Part shown: in pieces, positions 63,801 to 64,000 of the stretch | Layout: every line of letters begins with the position of its first letter | How positions within the stretch are numbered: position 1 is the first letter of the stretch | From: Triglochin maritima | Lineage: Eukaryota > Streptophyta > Magnoliopsida > Alismatales > Juncaginaceae | Direction of reading: 5' to 3' | Assembly (NCBI GenBank): GCA_963682175.1 | Contig: OY821777.1 | Coordinates: forward strand, 13,846,001-13,910,000 | DNA length: 64,000 nt | Position numbers and translations under genes: made by a program | The notes under the pieces: model-generated | Told to the model about the DNA's origin: nothing | Seen by the model: the letters and a program-made list of their open reading frames with translations, nothing else | Database searches by the model: none

Positions 63801-64000
63801 CAAATTAATTCCTAAAACGTAAGAGGCACGTGTTGACAGTGACGTTGACCGGTGAATTGGTAGGTTCATACATGTGATTGGAATAAATATATTCATGTTT
63901 CGAACAATTTCCGTCTCAATTGTTCTCGGGGACGTAGTAGAGTTGTTGAGTGCATGAAGATGCATGTTCGAATTTTTGTTCCGTATGTCAATATTTTAGT
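60851..64000. other. AT-rich intergenic right edge, no gene
   Basis: No credible gene, RNA gene or complete mobile element is seen. TGGAGTTGGGAACATCTC occurs twice (near 62166 and 62234), a short local duplication. 61740-62080 is a nearly pure A/T tract with long A runs. GAGGTGAGGTGAGGTGAGGT near 63120 is a short tandem repeat. Confidence 0.45.

Overview
The window reads as nuclear DNA of a flowering plant, probably a eudicot. It has GT-AG spliced genes of plant-specific families, a dense load of nested plant transposons (Ty1/copia, CACTA, hAT, a foldback element) and long AT-rich intergenic stretches. The species cannot be named from the sequence alone.

Three host genes look intact because their exons join in frame to full-length proteins. 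(1) 29302-33137, minus strand, 6 exons, about 620 aa: an IDN2/FDM-type XS-XH protein of RNA-directed DNA methylation. (2) 49733-53069, plus strand, 9 exons, 335 aa: a TMEM33/Pom33-family membrane protein. (3) 55254-60300, minus strand, 11 exons, about 1198 aa: a P4-type phospholipid flippase close to Arabidopsis ALA9-ALA12.

The left third (1-28 kb) is a graveyard. A large degenerate CACTA element enters from the left edge and ends at 11581. Its TNP2 transposase is split by a 1515-bp solo LTR (3523-5037, TSD AAAGG). Its second gene, which has a Ulp1-type protease domain, is split by an LTR plus primer-binding site near 7859-10015. The CACTA element itself sits inside an exon of a dead GH1 beta-glucosidase (copy A). 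Copy A also carries a 3'-truncated copia (12141-15566). A tandem sister pseudogene (copy B, 18985-22170) keeps the matching sites unfilled and so serves as an empty-site control. Further right are a hAT MITE with a perfect 8-bp TSD (22291-22882), a 22-bp minisatellite, another LTR copy and a decayed copia tail.

The middle (33-49 kb) holds an inverted LTR copy (about 35366-37500), a long foldback element built on 22-bp tandem units (38483-39883), a nearly complete copia with both LTRs and TSD CATGA (40435-45331), and a second, non-autonomous CACTA element (45502-48130, TSD TAT) containing a Gypsy-like LTR and a 40-bp-stem hairpin.

The most unusual pattern is an array of degenerate palindromes of the form TTCGGTnnACCGAA. 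It lies just upstream of a TATAAATA box in five LTRs belonging to at least three sequence families, one of them inverted, with a sixth fragment near 54.7 kb. This looks like a shared promoter-proximal module of retrotransposons.
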